The notes: a model not told the origin generated them from the letters alone. DNA of 64,000 nt from FEN-1250 sp038237245 (GCA_038237245.1 JBBRYY010000004.1:1-64000), one strand, 5' to 3'. Positions 42,331-51,598 are shown, counted from the stretch's first letter. Numbers and translations are program-made.

Positions 42331-43109
42331 GCCGAGGCCTGCGCCTCGAGTGCCGACTCCCGCCGCAATCGCCGGCGGTAGATGATGACCGTCAGCACCA
42401 CGCTTATCTCGTAGAGAAAATAGAGCGGGACTGCCATCGCGATTGTAGTCCAGACGAGATCACCAGGTGTCAGGAACGCGCCAATGATCACACAGACGAC
42501 GATGGCATGGCGGCGAAACTTGTTGAGAAGCTTCGGTGTGACAATGCCGAGGAGCGCGAGCGAGACGATCACGATCGGAAGCTCGAAACAGAGTCCGAAC
42601 GCCAGCGTCATGCTGATCGCGAATCCGAAATATTCGGACGCGGTGATCATCGGCTCGAGCGACGCCGTGCCGAAGTTCATCAGCCACTCCACCGCGAGCG
42701 GGAGCACGACGAACCACGACAGGCTGACGCCGCTCAGGAACAGGAACATCGCGAAGGCGAGCATCGGCATGACCAGCTTCTTTTCGTGCCGATGCAGCGC
42801 CGGAGAGACGAACGACCAGAGCTGGTAGAAGACGATTGGCAGCGCGAGCGCCGTCCCGAGCGCGATCGACGCGTTGAGTATGATCGAGAACGGGTCGCCC
42901 GGATGCGTGTAGACGAGCTTGTGACCGTGCAGCTCCTTGATGATGGGCTTCTCGAGGAAGCCGATCACGTCGAACTGCAGCATTATCCAGAACGAAATCC
43001 CGACCGACACGATGAGCGCAGCCAGCGACCAGATGATGCGCCAACGCAGCTCCTCGAGATGATCGAGGAACGGCATCTCGTCGCGGACGGCCGTGGATTT
43101 TTCCTGCAT
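42327..43109 (-). CDS. tatC: Sec-independent translocase subunit TatC
   Basis: Six-helix inner-membrane receptor of the twin-arginine export system, 260 residues. The N-terminus has the conserved FLDHLEELRWRII, then PFSIILNASI with an FxxxE-like loop, SWFVVLPLAVEWLMNF, ALAFGLCFELPIVIV (the Glu in the membrane) and GAFLTPGDLVWTTIAMAVPLY. These are standard. It is coupled to the lptD-like gene by GTGA overlap. TatA is encoded separately at 27834. Confidence 0.96.
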   Translation of the reverse strand: MQEKSTAVRDEMPFLDHLEELRWRIIWSLAALIVSVGISFWIMLQFDVIGFLEKPIIKELHGHKLVYTHPGDPFSIILNASIALGTALALPIVFYQLWSFVSPALHRHEKKLVMPMLAFAMFLFLSGVSLSWFVVLPLAVEWLMNFGTASLEPMITASEYFGFAISMTLAFGLCFELPIVIVSLALLGIVTPKLLNKFRRHAIVVCVIIGAFLTPGDLVWTTIAMAVPLYFLYEISVVLTVIIYRRRLRRESALEAQASA

Positions 43110-43126
43110 GTGTGTCCGGCTGGCGA

Positions 43127-43975
43127 CTACTTGAGTGTGCGAAGCCGTTCCTTCGCGAGCGCGGCCTCATCGGAGCGAGGATAGCGCTGCACGAGATCGT
43201 TCAACAGTCCACGCGCACCGGTGACGTTTCCCTTCTCCTCCATACCCAGCGCACGCTTGTAAAGTGCCGTGGGCGCGCGCGGCGAGGTCGGATAGCCGGA
43301 AACGACCGCCGCGTAAGCGGAGTCCGCTCCAGCCGCGTTGCCTTCCTGCTTGTACGCCTCACCAAGATAAAATTGCGCATCGGGGACGAGATCGGAAGTC
43401 GGGTACTGCTGCAGCAGCGTCTGCAGCCCCGTGCGTGCCGTGCCGGGTGAGCCGCGGCGCAGCTGCTCGAGTGAAAGCTGGAAGAGCTGATTCGGGCCCG
43501 GTGTCGATCCCGCGCCGGCGGCCGGCGCCGGTGTGACGGCCCCCGCGCGTGGTGGAGTCGACGGCGTGGCGCCAGTGGTTTGAGGCGACACGGACGGCGG
43601 CGCGCTGACCGACGAGGACGCGATGTCCGACTGCTTCGCCTCGAGCGTTGCGCGAAGCTCCTGCACGCGCTGCTGGCTCTGGCCGGTGAGCACCTGAATC
43701 TGCAACAGCTGCTGGCCAACGTTGTACAGGTCGCCCCGCACATCGCCCTGCATCTTCACGACGCGCGTGCTCAGCAGCCCGAGCGAGTCGCGCACGATGT
43801 TCAGCGACGCGACGACCCGGTCGAGCGATGCGCGACGGGCAGAGTCGCTGCGCGCGTTATCCGCGCGCAGCGTCTGCACATCAGTGTGCAATGCCTGCAC
43901 ATCCTCCCGCGTGGCGAAGCACGCGCCGGTCGCGAGGAGCACAACCGGCAGTAGGCACCGCACGCCGCGAATCAC
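43127..43975 (-). CDS. Tol-Pal system periplasmic protein CpoB/YbgF-like
   Basis: Periplasmic lipoprotein-like protein of 282 residues. Signal segment with TGAC and Cys19, a coiled-coil region (TREDVQALHTDVQTLRAD, LDRVVASLNIVRDSLG), a Pro/Thr/Ala linker and a C-terminal TPR region (LFQLSLEQLRRGSPGTA, DAQFYLGEAYKQEGNA) ending KERLRTLK. This order of coiled coil and TPR is that of YbgF/CpoB, which links peptidoglycan synthesis with outer-membrane constriction. The GTG at 43973-43975 overlaps the pal stop (GTGA) and gives the family length. Confidence 0.85.
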   Translation of the reverse strand: MIRGVRCLLPVVLLATGACFATREDVQALHTDVQTLRADNARSDSARRASLDRVVASLNIVRDSLGLLSTRVVKMQGDVRGDLYNVGQQLLQIQVLTGQSQQRVQELRATLEAKQSDIASSSVSAPPSVSPQTTGATPSTPPRAGAVTPAPAAGAGSTPGPNQLFQLSLEQLRRGSPGTARTGLQTLLQQYPTSDLVPDAQFYLGEAYKQEGNAAGADSAYAAVVSGYPTSPRAPTALYKRALGMEEKGNVTGARGLLNDLVQRYPRSDEAALAKERLRTLK

Positions 43976-44538
43976 TGGGCAGCCGGCTTGAGGGCGTCGG
44001 CGCCCGCGGTGATCTCGAACTCGTCGCGGCGATTCTTCGACCACGACGCTTCGTCGTGCCCGTCCATCGCCGGGTGCTCTTCGCCGTAGCTGATGATGTC
44101 GATCATCGCATCCGGAACACCGTGCTGCGTGAGATAGCGCTTGGCGGCAGCCGCGCGGCGCTGGCCGAGGGCGAGGTTGTACTCGTCGGAGCCACGCTCG
44201 TCGGTGTGGCCGGCGACGCGGATCTTGACGCCGCTGCTCGCGTTCAGAATCCCGACCTTCGCATCGAGCGAGGCACGATCGGCATCGCTCAGCGCATCGC
44301 TGTCGAGATCGAAGTAGATCGGAGCCGTGAGCGAGGCACGAGCCGCATCACGCGCGCTGTTCGCTTCCTCGTTGCTCGTCGTGGTCGGCGCGGGTGGCGG
44401 CGGCGGCGGTGGTGGCGCGGGAGCAACCGGCGCGGGGGCGGGGGCGGGCGCCGGAGCCGGCGCAACCTTCTTGTGGCACGCGCCGAGCGCGAGCACGGCA
44501 GCGAGCGACGAGACAGCGTACAGCGAACGAGCGTTCAT
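43972..44538 (-). CDS. pal: Peptidoglycan-associated lipoprotein Pal
   Basis: Outer-membrane lipoprotein that binds peptidoglycan through an OmpA-like domain; part of Tol-Pal. The 188-residue product has a lipobox LGAC with Cys21, an Ala-Pro repeat linker (APAPAPAPAPVAP), then IYFDLDSDAL, VAGHTDERGSDEYNLALGQ and RRDEFEI, the OmpA-like features. It lies between tolB and the CpoB-like gene and is coupled downstream. Confidence 0.95.
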   Translation of the reverse strand: MNARSLYAVSSLAAVLALGACHKKVAPAPAPAPAPAPVAPAPPPPPPPPAPTTTSNEEANSARDAARASLTAPIYFDLDSDALSDADRASLDAKVGILNASSGVKIRVAGHTDERGSDEYNLALGQRRAAAAKRYLTQHGVPDAMIDIISYGEEHPAMDGHDEASWSKNRRDEFEITAGADALKPAAQ

Positions 44539-44623
44539 GATGGGTCTCTCCAGAGTAGGAACAAGGTGGTGCGAACAAGAAAGCCAGCATCGGCGCGCGC
44601 CACGTGCGCGCGACCGCTACAAC

Positions 44624-45961
44624 TCAGCGAGCACGCCCCAGCGTACGGGACCATGCCGCCAAACGAGCGCCGCCCGCATGCGTCAGTTGGCGAGCGCGCC
44701 CGGATTCGGAATCGAGAATCCACAGCTGCTTGACGCCTGTTCGTGACGACGTGAACACCAGATGACGCGCGTCCGGCGCCCACGCTGGATCTTCATTCAC
44801 CCCTTCGCTCGTCAGTTGCTTCACCGAGCGATCGCGCAGCGAGATGACCATGATCTGAAACATCCCGCTGATCTGCGACTGAAACGCCACGTGCTGTGCA
44901 TCCGGCGCCCAATCGGGATTCGAGCGGTAGTTCTGGTCCCCAAAGTTAAACGGTGTCAGCAGATCCACATTCGAGCCGTCGACATCCATAATGTATACCT
45001 CTGGATGCCCGGCGCGCCCCGAGGTGAACGCAATCCGTCTCCCATCGGGGCTGAATTCGGGCGACGTGTTGTCGGAGCCATGCCCGACGGTGATCCGTCG
45101 CGGTCCGCCGCCCGCGACGTTGACGAGCATCAGGTCGGTCCCCGCCTCGTCACCGTGCGAGTACGCGATGGTCGCGCCATCGGGCGAGAACGCGGGGGTT
45201 GTGTTCAGCCCCGTGGTGGTCGATGGGATCGTTCGCGCCGCGCCGCCGTTCACATCCTTCGTCACGATGCTCCACCCCCTGCTGCCAAGGACACTGTACG
45301 CGATCGTGTGTCCGTCCGGCGCCCACGCTGGAGAGAGCGACAGCCCTGCATCGCTCACGAGCCGCTCGCCATAACCGTCGCTGTCGACGACGTAGATGCG
45401 GCCCCCGCGCACGAAGAGAAGGCGCGTCTGCGCGACGCCGTGCGCGCCGGTGATCCACTGTTCGACCTCGTCCGACACACCGTGCAAGGCCAGTCGCCAC
45501 TCCTCAGAACCACCCGCAATTGGAAGCGGGAAGTCGGCTACCTGTACGATCTTAAGCCCTGTCACATCATGTACTGCTACATGTACGCCGGAGGGAGTGA
45601 CGGTCGCCTGCACCGCCGCCGCGGCATTCAGCGATTTCCAGAGCGGATAGCTCACGCCGGGACCGATGCCCTGGAGCGATGCGGCGGCCGGCGACCCCGG
45701 AAGTCCGATCACCACGACGCGATCACCGTAGTCCAGGTCGCGTGCAATGATCGCCTGGATGCTGTCCCCCCAGGCACCGCGAACCGCGAGCACGATCACC
45801 CCGGGCTTCGTCCCCGGCTGATAGGTGAGACCGATGCGCACCGCGCGCGTCGTGTCCTGCGCGCGCGCGACCATCGGAACGAGGAGGAGCGCCATCGCCA
45901 GCGCGTACAGGACGCGGGCGGCGCGGGGGCACGCACGATGCGAGCGGGTTTGAACAATCAT
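44624..45961 (-). CDS. tolB: Tol-Pal system beta-propeller protein TolB
   Basis: Periplasmic protein of 445 residues: a signal peptide ending at about ARAQD, an N-terminal domain, then a six-bladed propeller with repeated SPDG blocks (AWAPDGHTIAYS, AFSPDGATIAYS, EFSPDGRRIAFTSGR, WAPDARHLVFTSSR). It binds Pal, whose gene follows 85 bases downstream. The ATG at 45959-45961 overlaps the TonB/TolA-like gene stop (TGATG). Standard for the family. Confidence 0.94.
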   Translation of the reverse strand: MIVQTRSHRACPRAARVLYALAMALLLVPMVARAQDTTRAVRIGLTYQPGTKPGVIVLAVRGAWGDSIQAIIARDLDYGDRVVVIGLPGSPAAASLQGIGPGVSYPLWKSLNAAAAVQATVTPSGVHVAVHDVTGLKIVQVADFPLPIAGGSEEWRLALHGVSDEVEQWITGAHGVAQTRLLFVRGGRIYVVDSDGYGERLVSDAGLSLSPAWAPDGHTIAYSVLGSRGWSIVTKDVNGGAARTIPSTTTGLNTTPAFSPDGATIAYSHGDEAGTDLMLVNVAGGGPRRITVGHGSDNTSPEFSPDGRRIAFTSGRAGHPEVYIMDVDGSNVDLLTPFNFGDQNYRSNPDWAPDAQHVAFQSQISGMFQIMVISLRDRSVKQLTSEGVNEDPAWAPDARHLVFTSSRTGVKQLWILDSESGRARQLTHAGGARLAAWSRTLGRAR

Positions 45962-46674
45962 CAATGAACCACCGTTGGATCGAAGCTGAAAATGACGGGG
46001 AGCACATCGTCGGAAAAGCCGTTGGGGAGCGGGCCAAAGCCGTTGTTCTTCGCCGCCGCCTCCACCGCACCTTGTGCGTCCAGGTCGAAGGAATAGTTGC
46101 CGGACCGCGTCACGAACGAGATCGCGCTCACGGTGCCGTCACGTCTGATCAGAAACTGTACTTCGGCGCGCACGTTGGTGTTCCGATGCTCGCCGAAGTT
46201 CTTCGCGATCTGACGTACGATGTTCTCGAGGTAGCCGGGGAACGGAAAGTCGACACCCTCCGTGCGAACGGTGGCGACATCCGTGCCGCGATCGCCGGTC
46301 GGTCCGCCGCCCGCCGCCGGACTGACGGTTTTCGGCGGCGTCGCCTTGGGAGTCGGGGTTGGTGTTGCGGGCGGCACCGTCTTCGTCGGCACCGTGGTGG
46401 GCATCGGCATCGACTTGGGAAGCGTCTGCGCGCGCGGCGGCACCGGCGCAGCCTTCGGCGGAGGCGGCGGCGTCACCGCCGGCGGCACCACGACCCCCTC
46501 GGCGCGCGGCCCGGGGGGCGCCGCCACGATGTTGACGCGATACATCGGGGGCAGCTGTTTCGGCGGAGCGGGGCGGATGAAGATGAGCGCCGCGACGACG
46601 GCCACGTGTCCAATCGTCGAGAAGGTGAGCGGAAGTGCGAGCCGCGAGCGATCGTCGGCGCGCGAGATGCTCAC
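45961..46674 (-). CDS. TolA/TonB-like energy-transducing protein
   Basis: Single-span protein of 237 residues: N-terminal helix (FSTIGHVAVVAALIFI), a long Pro-rich periplasmic linker (VVVPPAVTPPPPPKAAPVP) and a C-terminal TonB/TolA domain (VQFLIRRDGTVSAISFVTRSG, AVEAAAKNNGFGPLP). Its place between tolR and tolB argues for a TolA role, though the C-terminus looks like the TonB family, as in many non-enteric bacteria. GTG start overlaps the tolR stop (GTGA). Confidence 0.85.
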   Translation of the reverse strand: MSISRADDRSRLALPLTFSTIGHVAVVAALIFIRPAPPKQLPPMYRVNIVAAPPGPRAEGVVVPPAVTPPPPPKAAPVPPRAQTLPKSMPMPTTVPTKTVPPATPTPTPKATPPKTVSPAAGGGPTGDRGTDVATVRTEGVDFPFPGYLENIVRQIAKNFGEHRNTNVRAEVQFLIRRDGTVSAISFVTRSGNYSFDLDAQGAVEAAAKNNGFGPLPNGFSDDVLPVIFSFDPTVVH

Positions 46675-47087
46675 CGTCTGATTGCCTCCGGCTCGGCCAC
46701 GAGCCCCACATCGCCGACGCCCGCCGCGCGCATGATCGCGAGCACCTGCACCACGGTGCCGTACGGCACGCCCTTGTCGGCGCGGAGGTAGATGCCGCCG
46801 TGCCCGCGCTGCGCCGCGAGCGCCTTGAAGCTCGCGCGGAATTCATCGTAGCGGAGCTTGTTCTCGTCGACCAGAATGTTGCCGCCTCGATCGATCGTTA
46901 CCACGAGTCCGTTCTTCGATTCGAGCGGCCGCGCCTGCGCCTGCGGCAGCTGGATGTCCACGCCGCCCTGCATCATCGGCGCCGTGATCATGAAGATCAC
47001 CATGAGGAGCATCATCACATCGATGAGGCTCACGACGTTGATGTCGGCGTTGAGCGGGAGTCGTCCCGCGCGAGCGCGCCGGCTCAT
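46671..47087 (-). CDS. tolR: TolR/ExbD family biopolymer transport protein
   Basis: Proton-channel partner of TolQ, 138 residues. It has one N-terminal helix with the conserved Asp (NVVSLIDVMMLLMVIFM) and a periplasmic domain ending VQVLAIMRAAGVGDVGLVAEP, as in ExbD/TolR. It is adjacent to tolQ with no gap. The neighbouring TolA-like, TolB and Pal genes favour TolR over ExbD. Confidence 0.93.
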   Translation of the reverse strand: MSRRARAGRLPLNADINVVSLIDVMMLLMVIFMITAPMMQGGVDIQLPQAQARPLESKNGLVVTIDRGGNILVDENKLRYDEFRASFKALAAQRGHGGIYLRADKGVPYGTVVQVLAIMRAAGVGDVGLVAEPEAIRR

Positions 47088-47807
47088 CTAGATCCGTCCC
47101 TCGCGAACCATCATCGCGAGGATCTCCGTGCCGAAGCCCTCGAGCTCACTCTCGAGACGGTTGAGACGCGCCGCACTGATGTTGTAGCCGAAAACCGCCG
47201 GGATCGCGACCGCGAGCGCTGCCGCCGTTGCCGTCAGCGCCTCGGCCACACCCGGCGCGACCGCGCTCAGATTGCCCGATCCACTCACCGCGATGCCGAT
47301 GAAGGCGTGGATGACGCCGAGCACGGTGCCGAACAGGCCGACCAGCGGGCTCACGGACCCGATCGTCGCGAGCCAGGGGATGTACGTCGAGAGCTGATCG
47401 CGCTGCGCCGAGCTCTCGGATTCGAGCACGAGGCGGAGCGCCTCGACCTGCGATCCACGCAGCGGCGCCGCCGACGCATCGCGCAACGCGCCGGGCTTGA
47501 GCTCGGCGAAAAAGTTCACGGCGCGGGTGAAGACGCGCGTGAAGGGATTCGCCTTCGCGCGGCGCGTAAGCCCTGCTGCCGCTTCGAGTGACGACGTGCG
47601 CTCGAACTCGTAGATGAACTCCCGGCCGCGTTTCGTCACACGATGGAATTCGATCCATTTGGCGAGCATGATCGCCCAGCTGATGAGCGAGAGTACCAGT
47701 AGAAAAACGAGTACCACCCGCGTCACCGGCGAGGCGGAGCGAATGAGGTCGAATGCGGATGTCGGCACCGCGCCGCCCACCTGCAACATCGCGAGCCCGT
47801 GCATCAT
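47088..47807 (-). CDS. tolQ: TolQ/ExbB family proton channel protein
   Basis: Three-span inner-membrane protein of 239 residues. Features: an N-terminal helix (VTRVVLVFLLVLSLISWAIML), WLATIGSVSPLVGLFGTVLGVI and ALTATAAALAVAIPAVFGYN, the MotA/TolQ/ExbB channel motifs. It forms the proton-driven motor with TolR. The start is the first of two adjacent ATGs (47805-47807), overlapping the galE-like stop, preceded by a GGAG site. Confidence 0.93.
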   Translation of the reverse strand: MMHGLAMLQVGGAVPTSAFDLIRSASPVTRVVLVFLLVLSLISWAIMLAKWIEFHRVTKRGREFIYEFERTSSLEAAAGLTRRAKANPFTRVFTRAVNFFAELKPGALRDASAAPLRGSQVEALRLVLESESSAQRDQLSTYIPWLATIGSVSPLVGLFGTVLGVIHAFIGIAVSGSGNLSAVAPGVAEALTATAAALAVAIPAVFGYNISAARLNRLESELEGFGTEILAMMVREGRI

Positions 47808-48769
47808 GCCTTGTCTCCTGCGCGGCGAGCCGCGAACCATTGGTATGTGTCGCGAAGTCCATCGTGGAGCGACATCTTCGGCTTCCAGCCCAGTGCCTTC
47901 CCCGCCTTGTCGTTGCGAATGGCGGATCTCCGTTGCTCCCCCGCGCGCGCCGGCGCGTGCACGACCTCGGATCTTCCTGAGGACACCTCCTTGAGCACGC
48001 TCGCAAGCGTGACGACGTCGGTCTCGATCGCCGTGCCGATGTTGAAGGCGCGGGAGTCGACGCCAGTCGCGGGCGGAAGCTTCACGGTCGCCGCAGCGAG
48101 ATTCGCGCGCGCGACATCGCCGACGAAGACGTAGTCGCGCGTCTGTCCGCCATCGCCGAAAACCGTCAACGGCAGTCCATCGATCAGCCGGTCGCAGAAG
48201 ATCGCGACCACGCCGGCCTCGCCGTGCGGATCCTGACGCGGACCATACACGTTCGAGTAGCGCAGCGCGACGCAGTCGAGCCCGTGCACGCGCGCGAAGT
48301 ACCCCATGTACAGCTCCACGCTGAACTTCGCGGTGCCGTACGGTGATTGCGGATCCTTCGACGCATCCTCGGCTGTCGGCGCCTCGACGAGATCACCATA
48401 CACCGCGCCGCCCGTGCTCGAGAAAACGAAGCGCGTGGCATGTCCCGACTGGCGCACCGCCTCGAGGAGATTGAGCGAGCCGCCGATGTTGAGGCTCGCG
48501 TCGGCCGCGGGATCGGTGACGCTCTTCCGCACATCGATCTGCGCGGCGAGGTGACAGATCACATCGAATTTCCCTTCGCGCACCGTCGCCGCAGCCTCTG
48601 GGGCGCAGACGTCGAGCTCCTTGAACGTCGCACCCGTAGGAACCTGTTCGCGCTTGCCACTCGACAGATTATCGATCACGGTGACCGCGTAGCCGTTGGC
48701 GAGCAGCAGATCCGTGACGTGTGAGCCGATGAACCCTGCGCCGCCCGTCACCAACGCGCGCTGCGTCAT
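47804..48769 (-). CDS. NAD-dependent epimerase/dehydratase (UDP-glucose 4-epimerase-like)
   Basis: Extended SDR of 321 residues. Motifs are GGAGFIG (9-15), HLAAQIDVRKSV, a Ser/Thr site in FSSTGGAVYG, the catalytic Tyr-Lys pair in YGTAK and RYSNVYGPRQDP. It is probably a nucleotide-sugar 4-epimerase for envelope polysaccharide, but the exact sugar is uncertain. It lies between hemA and tolQ and is coupled to both by 4-base or similar overlaps, an unexpected place for a sugar epimerase. Confidence 0.85.
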   Translation of the reverse strand: MTQRALVTGGAGFIGSHVTDLLLANGYAVTVIDNLSSGKREQVPTGATFKELDVCAPEAAATVREGKFDVICHLAAQIDVRKSVTDPAADASLNIGGSLNLLEAVRQSGHATRFVFSSTGGAVYGDLVEAPTAEDASKDPQSPYGTAKFSVELYMGYFARVHGLDCVALRYSNVYGPRQDPHGEAGVVAIFCDRLIDGLPLTVFGDGGQTRDYVFVGDVARANLAAATVKLPPATGVDSRAFNIGTAIETDVVTLASVLKEVSSGRSEVVHAPARAGEQRRSAIRNDKAGKALGWKPKMSLHDGLRDTYQWFAARRAGDKA

Positions 48770-50070
48770 TCGGCGCTCCCGCGCTTCTGGAGCTCGGACG
48801 CATCAGCATCACTCGCGGCGTCCGCGGCGCGCAGATCGAAGAGGTAGCGCAGCGCATCGACGACGCCGAGTCCACGGCCATTCGCCGCCGCTGCGCGAAG
48901 GCGCACACTCGGCTGGTGCAAAAACTTGTTCATTAAGGCCCTCGAAAAGTGTTCGACCGCCTCGCGATCGCGCGGCGAAAGATGCTCGAGCTTCCGCAGT
49001 GCGTCCGCGAGCTCCGCCTCGCGCATCCTGTCCATCTCCGTGCGAAAGGTTCGCAAGACCGGTACCGCCGCCAGTCCCGCGAGCCATTCCCAGTATTTCT
49101 CGACCTCGGGCGCGATCAACGACTCAGCTGCTGGAAGCTCATCACGCCGGCGCTCGATGTTCGCCGTCGCCACCGTGCGGAGGTCATCGATGTCGTAGAG
49201 AAAGACGTTGCCGAGATTGCCGACGGCCGGCTCGACGTCGCGTGGAACGGCGATGTCGAGGATGCAGAGCGGACGGTCACCGCGAGCCTTGAGCGAGCCC
49301 GCGATCTGTTCGACACCGACGATCGCGTGAGGCGCCGCGGTGGAGCAGATCAGCAGGTCGACATCCGCAAGATGCGACCAGCACTCGTCGTAGTGCAGCG
49401 CCTCCGCCTTGTAGCGCTTCGCCAGTTCCTCGGCGCGTTCGTGCGTGCGGTTCGCGACGATCGCCGTGCGTACGCCCTCGCTCACGAGACACTCGAGCGC
49501 GAGCTCCGCCATCTCGCCCGCGCCGAGGACCATCGCGTGGCGACCGGTGAGCGAACCGAAGATCTTCGACGCGAGCTGCACCGCGGCTGAGCTGGTGGAG
49601 GCGGCGCCCCGTGCAATCGCCGTCTCGTTGCGCACTCGGCCTGCCACCATGAGCGCGGACTGAAAGAGCCGGCTGAGCACCGTTCCGGATGCCGCACGGC
49701 TGCGCTCCCACGCGTCGCGCACCTGGCCATGGATCTGCGCCTCGCCGAGGATCATGGAGTCCATGCCGGACGTCACGCGAAAGAGATGCGAGACGGCGTC
49801 GCGATCGCGGCGCACGTAACCGAAGTGCGAGACATCCTCGCCACTGAGTGCGGAGAGGTCGGACCAGATCGCGGGGACCGCGTCGCCGTCGCCCTCTACC
49901 GCGAAGATCTCGGTGCGATTGCACGTCGACAAAAGCACGACTTCCTTCGCGCCGGCAGCCTCGAGGATGCGCTGTGCCGCGACGATCGTGTCGCCGGCGC
50001 CGACGACGAGCCGCTCGCGCAGTGCGAGCGGCGCCGTGTGGTGGCTCACCCCAGCGACGATCAGCGCCAC
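48766..50070 (-). CDS. hemA: Glutamyl-tRNA reductase (HemA)
   Basis: First enzyme of C5 haem synthesis: reduces glutamyl-tRNA to glutamate semialdehyde. The 434-residue product has VAGVSHHTAPLALRERL, the catalytic Cys50 in STCNRTEIFAV, GMDSMILGEAQIHGQVRDAW, the NADPH motif VLGAGEMAELAL and a C-terminal helical dimerisation domain. The GTG at 50068-50070 fits homology and overlaps the Met8-like gene by 10 bases. A longer frame is not similar. Confidence 0.96.
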   Translation of the reverse strand: MALIVAGVSHHTAPLALRERLVVGAGDTIVAAQRILEAAGAKEVVLLSTCNRTEIFAVEGDGDAVPAIWSDLSALSGEDVSHFGYVRRDRDAVSHLFRVTSGMDSMILGEAQIHGQVRDAWERSRAASGTVLSRLFQSALMVAGRVRNETAIARGAASTSSAAVQLASKIFGSLTGRHAMVLGAGEMAELALECLVSEGVRTAIVANRTHERAEELAKRYKAEALHYDECWSHLADVDLLICSTAAPHAIVGVEQIAGSLKARGDRPLCILDIAVPRDVEPAVGNLGNVFLYDIDDLRTVATANIERRRDELPAAESLIAPEVEKYWEWLAGLAAVPVLRTFRTEMDRMREAELADALRKLEHLSPRDREAVEHFSRALMNKFLHQPSVRLRAAAANGRGLGVVDALRYLFDLRAADAASDADASELQKRGSAE

Positions 50071-50672
50071 CGGGCGGCCTCCGTCTCGAGCGATCCATTC
50101 TCGACGCGCGTGCAGAAGTCGATGTCGATGAGCGCATCGGCGGCACGGTGCCACCCCTGTGCGTCGCCGGCGTCGAGAAGGCGGCGGCGGAGCGTCGCGA
50201 GCGCGGCGACGGCGCTGCCGTATCGATCATCGAGGCGTGCCGCCAGCGCATCGCGAATGCGCGCCGCGGCGTTCGGCACGCCACCCGCGGAGATCCCGAT
50301 CACGAGCTCCCCCGCGCGATGCGTCGCCGTCGTGCGGCAGTTTCCGCGCGCGGGATCATCGGCGACGTTGACGAGACGGTGGGCGGCATGGCCATCGTCG
50401 GCCACGCGGCGGTTCACAGCGCGATCGCTCGTCGCCGCGATGACGAGCTGCGCACTGCCGATATCATCTCCCGCGTAGGGGCGCTCCTCGAGATGCAGCC
50501 GCTCGTGCGCGGCTGCGAGCGCGCGCACATCGGCGCCGATGTCCGTCGCCACGAGGCGCACGTGCGCGCCGGAGACGAGGAGCGCGCGCGCCTTGCGCGC
50601 GGCGACGGCGCCGCCGCCGACGATCAACGCCTCGATCGCGTCGCCGTGGAGCATCAGCGGCAGCTCGCTCAC
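50061..50672 (-). CDS. Precorrin-2 dehydrogenase / sirohydrochlorin ferrochelatase-like (Met8 family)
   Basis: Sirohaem-pathway protein of 203 residues, the length of the Met8-like N-terminal part of CysG. It shows the NAD motif ALIVGGGAVAARKARALL and a central IAATSDRAVNRRVA, NVADDPARGNCR. A CysG methyltransferase domain is absent. It may oxidise precorrin-2 in sirohaem synthesis, or be related to haem regulation. The GTG at 50670-50672 overlaps the HemX-like stop (GTGA) and gives the family length. Confidence 0.82.
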   Translation of the reverse strand: MSELPLMLHGDAIEALIVGGGAVAARKARALLVSGAHVRLVATDIGADVRALAAAHERLHLEERPYAGDDIGSAQLVIAATSDRAVNRRVADDGHAAHRLVNVADDPARGNCRTTATHRAGELVIGISAGGVPNAAARIRDALAARLDDRYGSAVAALATLRRRLLDAGDAQGWHRAADALIDIDFCTRVENGSLETEAARWR

Positions 50673-51475
50673 AGGAACTCCCCGGAGCGCGGGCCGATGG
50701 AGCGGAAGACGACGTAGAGCATGATCACCGCGACGAAGAAGGTGCTCGACCAGATCGCCGCACGGGCCGCCTGCCACCCCGCAACGACGCGTCCGACTGT
50801 GAGCGCAGTGATCGCGGCCCATGCGGTAACGCCCCAGATGACCTTGAGCTGATCGGCATCGCGATACACAAGCGAATAGCCGACGGCGAGCGCCGTGCCG
50901 AGCGTCAGCGCGATCCAGCCGCAGACGATCGCGAGATGGTTCACACGGTCGAGCGTCTCGAGCGGCGGGAAGAAGCGGAAGATCGCGCCGAAGCGCCGCG
51001 ACTTGAGCTCGCGGCGCTCGAGCAGATACATCAGCCCCGATGCGGCCGCCGCCGCGAAGGCCGCAAAGCCGAGGAGGCTGAGCGCGATGTGCAGATGGAG
51101 CCAGAGGCCGCCGGCAACCTTCGCCGTCGGACCGGGTGAGAGCGGCGACGTGAGCGCGCCGATCGTGACGAGCGCCGCGAGCGGCGCGGTGACGAGGGTG
51201 AGGCTCACCTCGTGCGCGAGCGACTCGACCGCGAGCAGCGTCACCGCGACGACGAATGCCGCGCTCGAGAGCGCCGGCCCGAGTCCCGTCAGTGGCGGCG
51301 CGCCGAACTGCCACGCGTACGCAAGCAGCGCCACCAGATGGAAAGCGACGCCGACGCCGAGCAGCGAAATGACGCCGCGCACCGGCGCCGCAATGGGACG
51401 GGCGAACGGCGCCGCCGCGAGACCGGCGGCCGCTAGGTAACACATGATGGCGATGGCGTGTGCGATAACGAGCAT
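50669..51475 (-). CDS. HemX/CcsA-like membrane protein
   Basis: Integral inner-membrane protein of 268 residues with about eight helices, of the cytochrome c assembly protein family. It has the histidines and aromatic residues typical of the family (for example GLWLHLHIALSLLGF and RVNHLAIVCGWIAL), and no tryptophan-rich WWD motif that I can see, so HemX-like fits better than full CcsA. Its place directly upstream of the Met8-like gene and hemA matches the hemX position in other bacteria. Confidence 0.8.
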   Translation of the reverse strand: MLVIAHAIAIMCYLAAAGLAAAPFARPIAAPVRGVISLLGVGVAFHLVALLAYAWQFGAPPLTGLGPALSSAAFVVAVTLLAVESLAHEVSLTLVTAPLAALVTIGALTSPLSPGPTAKVAGGLWLHLHIALSLLGFAAFAAAAASGLMYLLERRELKSRRFGAIFRFFPPLETLDRVNHLAIVCGWIALTLGTALAVGYSLVYRDADQLKVIWGVTAWAAITALTVGRVVAGWQAARAAIWSSTFFVAVIMLYVVFRSIGPRSGEFL

Positions 51476-51535
51476 GCAGCCGCAAATCTAAGCGAGAAAC
51501 AGGGGCGTCGTGAGGGATGGCTATAGATGCGAAAC

Positions 51536-51560
51536 GGGACCGCGCATCTCGCGCAGCCCC
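51536..51560 (-). terminator. Possible terminator after the LysM gene
   Basis: On the minus strand GGGCTGCGC pairs with GCGCGGTCCC (one bulge) and is followed by GTTTCGC. It lies about 40 bases beyond the LysM gene stop at 51599. The T-run is short. Confidence 0.4.
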
Positions 51561-51598
51561 GCCCGAACGTGCACCACGGCGCCAGGACGCACCGCTGA

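Noticed and set aside
43972..44538. Pal as an OmpA-type porin
   Set aside because: The length, lipobox and place next to tolB fit Pal; there is no barrel.
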